DNA from: Phyto melanocephala
Lineage: Eukaryota; Arthropoda; Insecta; Diptera; Rhinophoridae
Length of the DNA stretch: 64,000 nucleotides
Assembly: GCA_941918925.1 (NCBI GenBank)
Contig: OW799236.1
Location: 16,963,474-17,027,473 of the forward strand
Direction: 5' to 3'
Made by a program: the position numbers and the translations under genes. The notes under the pieces were generated by a model that saw only the letters and a list, made by a program, of their open reading frames with translations, searched no databases and was not told where the DNA came from. The stretch's first letter is position 1; each line of letters starts with the position of its first letter. Shown in pieces: positions 58,185-64,000 of this stretch.

Positions 58185-58776
58185 GTGACGCGGCATGACG
58201 AAAGGGACCTTATCTTGTCAGGGGTCAAAATCAAGTTTTTAATACTAATGGATAAAGGACAAAATTCTAAACAAAATGACACTAAAATTATGCACAAATC
58301 TCAACAACTTACGAAGTTACAGCATTTTGAAGTTTTTATTACAAAAAAGGTCGTTCCGAGATAATTGAGGTTAAACACGCTAAACCCAAAGTTCTAAAGT
58401 GTCAAACACAGCTCTTTAAACAAAAGAAAATAACCGATAATGTGATGTAGATACACGCATGGTGTAATTACATAAGGTGATAGCGTAAAGGAGAGCTATT
58501 TTCGGCTCTCTTTTTTATGTATGAAGTTTGACAATTTCCGAAGTTGAAATCATTTTTTTAATATGTAGTTTGACATACTCCAGAACACAAAAAAATTGTC
58601 AGCTGGGCTGGCACTGCCACCTTGTATAAGTGTACCCTGGATACACGACGAGATTGTATGTAGGTAGCGTTAGGTGTCAAAAACCCAAAATATGAAATTT
58701 AGACTTTAGTTCACGTTTTGGCCTATACTGAAAGTTTTACTCCGGCAATATAAGGTCCCTTTCATCATGTCGTGTC
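58185..58776. mobile_element. ~590-bp TIR element carrying a nested MITE
   Basis: Left GTGACGCGGCATGACGAAAG then GGACCTTATCTTG; right, inverted, GTGACACGACATGATGAAAG then GGACCTTATATTG. The tip is like that of the 20271-20634 element, so they are probably one superfamily. Confidence 0.75.
58458..58639. mobile_element. 182-bp hAT-like MITE with perfect 8-bp target duplication, copy 2
   Basis: Same family as 18414-18597. The duplicated target GATACACG (58450-58457, 58640-58647) lies inside the outer TIR element, which must be older. Confidence 0.92.
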
Positions 58777-59209
58777 ACATATTTTAATTTTCTATTTAAA
58801 GTTTTGCATGCGATCAAATGAGACTCCGGGTACATGAAACTCGATACGCCACGCAATTAACCGATGCGAGAGTAAGACGTAAAACTCTCGAAGCCAGATG
58901 AAAAGGACGGCCTGATTGTCCTTATTCGACAACGATAATGCAATGACGCGCGAGATCTTGACCTGACTAGAGCTGAATCACGACTGCTTCCTTTTTAAAA
59001 TACTTCAATTCAGCAATTTCTACTTAATTGTCAATATTGCCAAATGTCGAGCAACTGCAAATTGTATTTATTTCAATTTCTCTAATCTCTTTACTATAAA
59101 GAAAAGACTTGCGCAAGTAAACCTACCTTGTATAAATAGGGTCAAAGCATATACATAGTGTAAACATCCTGTTACTTGCAATAATTGTCAAGCAAACTAA
59201 TGTTGTAAG

Positions 59210-59406
59210 CAAGGCATATTTATTCATCAGGTAATTGCAGTTCGGAGAGAATTTTTTTGTTTATATTTTTTATGTATGAAGTTTGACATTTGAAATAAAT
59301 TGGAAAAGAGAGAAAATTGTTTTTTATTTATTCGTTTTGACAGCTGAAATTTAAAATAAGTGAAGAAAAAAATAATCAAGAGTACATGATGAATAAATAT
59401 GCCTTG
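59210..59406. mobile_element. 197-bp hAT-like MITE, type copy of the CAAGG family
   Basis: TIRs CAAGGCATATTTATTCATCA (at least 20 bp, perfect). The perfect 8-bp duplication GTTGTAAG lies at 59202-59209 and 59407-59414. The interior words GAAGTTTGACATTTGAAATA and GACAGCTGAAATTTAAAATA occur in the members at 17.8, 21.8 and 26.3 kb. Confidence 0.92.
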
Positions 59407-59567
59407 GTTGTAAGTTTGTGTATTTTGGAATACTTAATAGAGATAATTGAGTCAAACTTACCATAAGTCGTGAATATATTTTAAGGTCTACATATTTGCC
59501 CAAGGTATCAACCTAATAAATTTTTGTTGGTATAAAATAATGACAGAATACAAATTTAAAAGCTACG

Positions 59568-59797
59568 CTACAATACACAGCCAGTATTTTTGCTATTGGT
59601 TCGCTCAGAAGATATCAGAGTGATAATGGAATTTGATGCTACAAAACAGGTTGTATACTGCATTGTAGCGTGTTCTAACTTCACTTTAAGCAGGCCCTCC
59701 GACATTAGTCTAAAGGCTAAGGCATTGCCGTTTTCAAGCGTAAAGTCATACAATTCGTTCTTTTTAGGCAGTTTAAATCGCACTGTCAGGATATTTT
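59568..59797 (-). CDS. possible exon or relic of an unrecognised gene
   Basis: A 70-codon open stretch on the - strand with mixed, non-AT-driven codons (RFKLPKKNELYDFTLENGNA; ALAFRLMSEGLLKVKLEHAT) ends at a TAG. It has no ATG; the upstream edge reads TATCCTGACAG|TG, which could be a splice acceptor. No family is recognised and no companion exon is seen in the window. It could equally be a pseudogene fragment. Confidence 0.25.
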
Positions 59798-60060
59798 ATT
59801 TATTTTACATGGTACTATAATGGCGACAATAATAAACATTAAGGTACCGTGGTACTCATGTGTCAATAATCTAGTGCGATTTGTTTGCATAAATAAATAA
59901 AATAAAGCAAATTTATCAGCGAGCTTAATAAAAAAAGTAGTGCAGCAAAAAATAACCAGCTGCCACCTTTACGCCAGTTGGTTAAAAATTTCTATTAACT
60001 AAGAAACACAAAATTTTGTACACATAATCAAAACAAAATATTTAGCTGGCGTTGTGATAT

Positions 60061-61282
60061 TCACTCTTCTTCTGTTTGGCGACGGCAATACAAGACGACG
60101 TCGTTTTCTATCGTTGGCAATATTGCCATTTATCGATAACTGTCAACACATGTTTGGTATTTTGTAAAAAAAGTTGTATGTTGATGTTGCCTTAAATTGC
60201 CGTTGATATTGTAGTTTGTGATTTTGGTGTCGTCTTGTAAACAAATAAAAATTTAAAAAACGAATAAAGAAATTAAAAATGGACAAAATAAATTTACAAA
60301 CCCCAGCCAATTAGAAAAATTAGTGGAAGAGTTAGTAAAAAATCCATCACTTGCCAGAGGTTTTCGCAGATGCACTGTCCCTACCTTTTTAAGGACATTT
60401 TGATATTAATTTTTTTTTTCAATTTATTGTCAATTTAATATACCCTTTTATTTTTTTTTTTATCAAATTTTTATGGCAACAATTTTACAAAAAGACTCAG
60501 ATATTAGTTACATATGTGTGTCGTCATAAGACTTTTAGGGAATACTAAGGTGACCAACTGTACTCATTTACTGAGTTTTGTACTCTTTTTTTCGCAAACC
60601 GTACTCTTTTCAAATCCTGTACTCTGAAGGTACTAATTTGTCATTTTTTACATTATTTTATTTCAATTTTATTAATCAAATATTTAAAATCATTTGACAG
60701 TGATTTGAATTTCACGTGCGGATATTGCTTGCCGTTTTCGGCACAATTGAGAGGCCGTATTATGTACCTAGATAGATAAATACTACCTCTAACAACGTCA
60801 AAATTTTTTCTTTTTCAAACAACGTCAAAATTAAATTTTTGAAAATATATGGATATTGAAATTAAAAAGTTTGCAGCCCTGTTAATCGTAAAACAGTTAT
60901 GGTAGATTAAAGGCTGTCGAATCACTGTCTTTTGTAGTTTTGCATCTCATTCCCATTTTGGTAAAAGATGTCAGTCAAAGTCAGAGATGCCATATAAAAA
61001 AAAAAATCTAGACAAATTACTTGGAAATTATCAACAAAGTGTTAAAAAATAAACAAAAGTACATTTACAAATTTGATGGCACTTTTTTTATTATTATGCT
61101 GCTTTAAATGTGTGTTTAATTTCTTTTTTTTTCACCTATGAAATACTTGTAAAGTGTACTCTTTTTGAACAGAAAATAGTTGGTCACCTTATGAATACCA
61201 ATTTAGTATTGATGTTGTGTTAAAGTGATATTACCTTAAAATCAACGAAGATATTGCCGTCGCCAAACAGAATAAGGGTGAT
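60061..61282. mobile_element. 1.2-kb TIR element with vestigial coding start and a nested MITE
   Basis: TIRs: left CACTCTTCTTCTGTTTGGCG then ACGGCAATA; right, inverted, CACCCTTATTCTGTTTGGCG then ACGGCAATA; ATT next to both ends. From ATG 60279 one frame gives MDKINLQ; after a shift another reads NPSQLEKLVEELVKNPSLAR. The latter resembles the start of Myb/SANT-like DNA-binding proteins carried by insect transposons. Assignment to Harbinger or a relative is inference. Confidence 0.7.
60546..61191. mobile_element. ~645-bp TIR element nested in the 60061-61282 element
   Basis: Perfect inverted ends TAAGGTGACCAACT, with GTACTCTTTTT words near both ends. Flanks GAATAC/GAATAC are close to the edges but the exact duplication is unclear. 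Confidence 0.75.
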
Positions 61283-61558
61283 TACCTAGTATTCGACACC
61301 AAAAAATAACCGTCTTTTTTAAATGCGTAATTCCACACACAAGCAGTTTTGAACGAACACTTAAACGTCTTTAAATTAAACTGCAACAGATATTTTTAAC
61401 CCGTGCAAACAGAACGTTTTTAGGCCACACACCGACAGTTTTTCACGTACGATTTTAACTGCCAAAAAAAGACAAAGTGTATGACGTCTTAAATTCTAAA
61501 ATTTCTAACATTCTTTATTTTTAATAAATTCTGCTCTTATGAGTACTTAAACTTCTTA

Positions 61559-61689
61559 GGCCCATACCTAAACAAGAGCGTTGAGCGTCAAGCGTTGCAA
61601 TTTTGCATGTATTTTGTTATTGTAACAAAAACAAAACACATGTAAAACTCCAATGCTTGACGCTCAACGCTCTTGTTTAGGTATGGGGG
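61559..61689. mobile_element. 131-bp hairpin MITE, Harbinger-like target
   Basis: Arms CCCATACCTAAACAAGAGCG then TTGAGCGTCAAGC, inverted and perfect over about 33 bp, almost the whole element. TTA lies on both sides (61556-61558, 61690-61692). A transcript would make a pre-miRNA-sized hairpin. Confidence 0.8.
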
Positions 61690-61890
61690 TTAGGCCTATT
61701 AACATAATATTCAGTTAAATAAATTTAACGTAAAAGTTAACTAACTTTCAGTAAGCTTAAACTGAAGTTTTAACTTTAAACGATATCTCATGAAAAAGTA
61801 TGAATCAGGTAAATTAAAGTAATCCATTCGATTTCTGTGGTTTTATTTTTTTTTTTTATTCCAGTAGAAATATTTACTTTATATAAATTA

Positions 61891-62758
61891 CTAGCCAAAC
61901 CCGGCGCGCGTTGCTACGCCCCTTAATGAATCAAAATGCATTCTGAATTTTAATTGAATATCAAGTGCAAAAACCTAAATATTATAATTTTTTTATGGGC
62001 ATGGCATTGCCCACTTTTCTAATCACGAAATTGTAAAGTCATAACAGCTCAATATGTGTGCAAAGTTTCAGAAGAATCGGACCAGTGCAAGTACCTCAAA
62101 ATTATAATTGTTTTTATGGGCGCGGCCCTGCCCACTTTTCTAGTCACGAAATTGTAAAGTCATAACAGCTCAATATGTGTGCAAAGTTTCAGAATAATCG
62201 GTCCAGTGCAAGTACCTCCAAATGATACCTATTTTTTATGGGCGTGGCACTGCCCACTTTTCTAATCACGAAATTATAAAGTCATGACAGTTCGATATGT
62301 GTGCAAAGTTTCAGAAAAATCGGTCTGGTGCAAGTACCTCAAAATTATAACCTTTTTTTATGAGCGTGGTCCTGCCCACTTTTTTAATCACGGAATTATA
62401 TGGTTATGACAGCTTAGTATGTGTGCAAAGTTTCAGAAAAATCGGTCCAATTCAAGTACCTCAAAATTAAAACTTTTTTAGGGGCGTGGCCCCTCCCACT
62501 TTTCTTATCACAAAATTATTTAGTCATGACAGCTCGATATGTGTGCAAAGTTTCAGAAAAATCGATCAAGTGCAAGTAGCTAAAACTGGTAACTAATTTT
62601 TATGGGCGTGGCCCCGCCCACTTTTTTCCACCCATAAACACTCCCTGGTATGTGTACAACAACTTGCCAAAGTTTGAGTCCGATCGGTTTTACAGTTTCG
62701 GAGTCTATAGCTAACACACACACACACACACACAGAGTTTCACTTTTATATATATAGA
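61891..62758 (-). mobile_element. 868-bp Helitron-like element, longest copy
   Basis: + strand edges CTAGCCAAACCCGGCGCGCG and TTTATATATATAGA, between A (61890) and T (62759). Six internal units of about 121 bp with TGTGTGCAAAGTTTCAGAA, AGTGCAAGTACCTCAAAATT and GGGCGTGGC..TGCCCAC. (CA)n at 62715-62734. Same family as 34225-34987. Confidence 0.88.
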
Positions 62759-62799
62759 TACAAATGTGTAAATCTTTTTAATCGTAGAGGCATCTTTAA

Positions 62800-64000
62800 A
62801 TTGTTTAAAAATAGCAAAAATATAATATATTTATATTCAAACATCAAATATTTTCTTCCAGTTAAGAACTTAAACGTCAAATAGTACTCGGTTAAATTTA
62901 ACTGAAATTTGGCAAAATAATCTAAAAGTTATAAGATAACTGAACTTTATGTTAATGGGTTTGGGCTAACCAGGGTTTAAGTTTTAAGTTTAGTGTTAAC
63001 TGTAGGTTAATTTTTTTATTGTTAACGGCCCTTAACTTACTTTCAAACTAAATACCGACTACTTAAGATCCCTTTGAAAAGTAAACATATACATCAACAT
63101 TTTGCAGTAGAGCAAAGCAATAAAGGAGCGCGTTGTTAAGTAATAAAACAAATTTAATTTTAATTAAACAATAATGATAAACATAAAGTAGTGATGATAA
63201 TAATTACATTATAGGATAAAATAAAAATAGTTTCAAAAAACCGGTCACTCAAAAAAAAATTAAATGTAATTAAAGGCTAACTAGAGATAATCCAATTTCT
63301 AAATGTACTCAAAAACTAAGATCAAGATTACAACTTACAAAAAAATAACCTTTACCTTAACCAAAACAAAGTAACCACTCTGATATTCGAGCAAAAACCG
63401 GTTCATATAATATAATACATAAATATATTCAAAATTAAACAAAAATGTTAAAACCAGCTTATTTTTATAACAGCAAATCAAAACAGAAAAGGCTTCATAA
63501 ATTAAAGCGATTATATTTTACCTCGAAAAAAAAGTTAATGAAAAATTAAACCAATTACTTTTGCTTACAAGAAGAAAAAAGAAAACAACTCTTATACGTA
63601 TAATAATATAAAAAAGGAAAGGATTTTTTGCCCTAGTCTAATAAAAAAAAAAAAAACAGGCTAAATTTAATTAAATTTAAGGTTTAGTTTTATATAAAAT
63701 AATAAAATTAAAAGTTATTTTTTAACTAAAGTAACTTCAATAACCTCAAATAAAAAAAAATAATAATAATAATAATTGATATATTTAATAAATAATACTA
63801 GCAAAATACCAGTTACTTTAGCAAAAAAAAAAAAGAAATTGTTAATAATTTAAAACAAATTTATTAAATTTAAATTATATATTATAATAATACAACTGTT
63901 TATAACAATTTTAAAAACACAATAACAAATTTTTTTGAGGCAATTTATGTAAATATATTTGCATTGTTTAAAAAAAAAGCCCCCCTTAAAAATTACTCGC
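62800..64000. other. very AT-rich terminal stretch
   Basis: No gene or repeat family recognised. Confidence 0.4.

Noticed and set aside
61996..62640. CRISPR-like array of regular units
   Set aside because: The ~121-bp units are contiguous tandem repeats within a Helitron, without unique spacers, in an animal genome.

Overview
This is an AT-rich nuclear window from a higher (schizophoran) fly. The evidence is a spliced gene with GT-AG introns, many copies of the dipteran mini-me/DINE-1 repeat family, mariner transposases, Helitrons and a jockey-type retrotransposon relic. I cannot name the species; a blowfly- or muscid-like genome would fit the AT content and transposon load.

Only one host gene can be supported. 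It lies on the + strand in six coding exons (29504-30033, 43570-43810, 46813-47093, 47156-48260, 52170-52512, 56888-57195). All five junctions have GT-AG signals and keep frame, giving 935 codons plus stop. The product is SMYD4-like: an N-terminal extension, TPR-like helices, an intact MYND zinc finger inside a split SET domain, a cysteine-rich post-SET region and a helical C-terminus. The SET motifs that bind S-adenosylmethionine and the catalytic Tyr look degenerate, so it may be a pseudo-methyltransferase.

Everything else is non-coding or mobile DNA, much of it in the introns (intron 1 is 13.5 kb) and in the flanks. 1-29 kb: a TIR element (1291-1546), a modular repeat (1600-2400), a foldback mariner derivative (2681-3602), a complete mariner with a changed third catalytic residue (9240-10562) inside a mini-me copy, a TTAA-flanked and a hAT-like MITE (13.0-13.6 kb), a jockey-like RT fragment (13.95-14.5 kb), a hAT-like element with a nested element (15.0-16.7 kb), a MITE with a perfect 8-bp duplication (18414-18597), and further mini-me copies and mariner debris (19-25.3 kb). 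30-57 kb (introns): a 117-bp tandem array running into a Helitron (33.6-35.0 kb), a Harbinger-type MITE with a vestigial spliced ORF (38.25 kb), a second Helitron subfamily (39.1-39.9 kb), a 735-bp TIR element (40.06 kb), mini-me repeats (44.2-45.3 kb), a Helitron whose empty site survives in a neighbouring tandem duplicate (53.4-54.4 kb), and a decayed mariner (55.0 kb). 57-64 kb: nested TIR elements at 58.2-58.8 and 60.1-61.3 kb, a hAT-like MITE with a perfect 8-bp duplication (59.2 kb), and a long Helitron (61.9-62.8 kb).

I found no tRNA or rRNA gene, CRISPR array or operon-like arrangement. The most informative content is the layered transposon archaeology with target-site duplications or empty sites, and the predicted loss of catalytic residues in both the host SET domain and the intact mariner.
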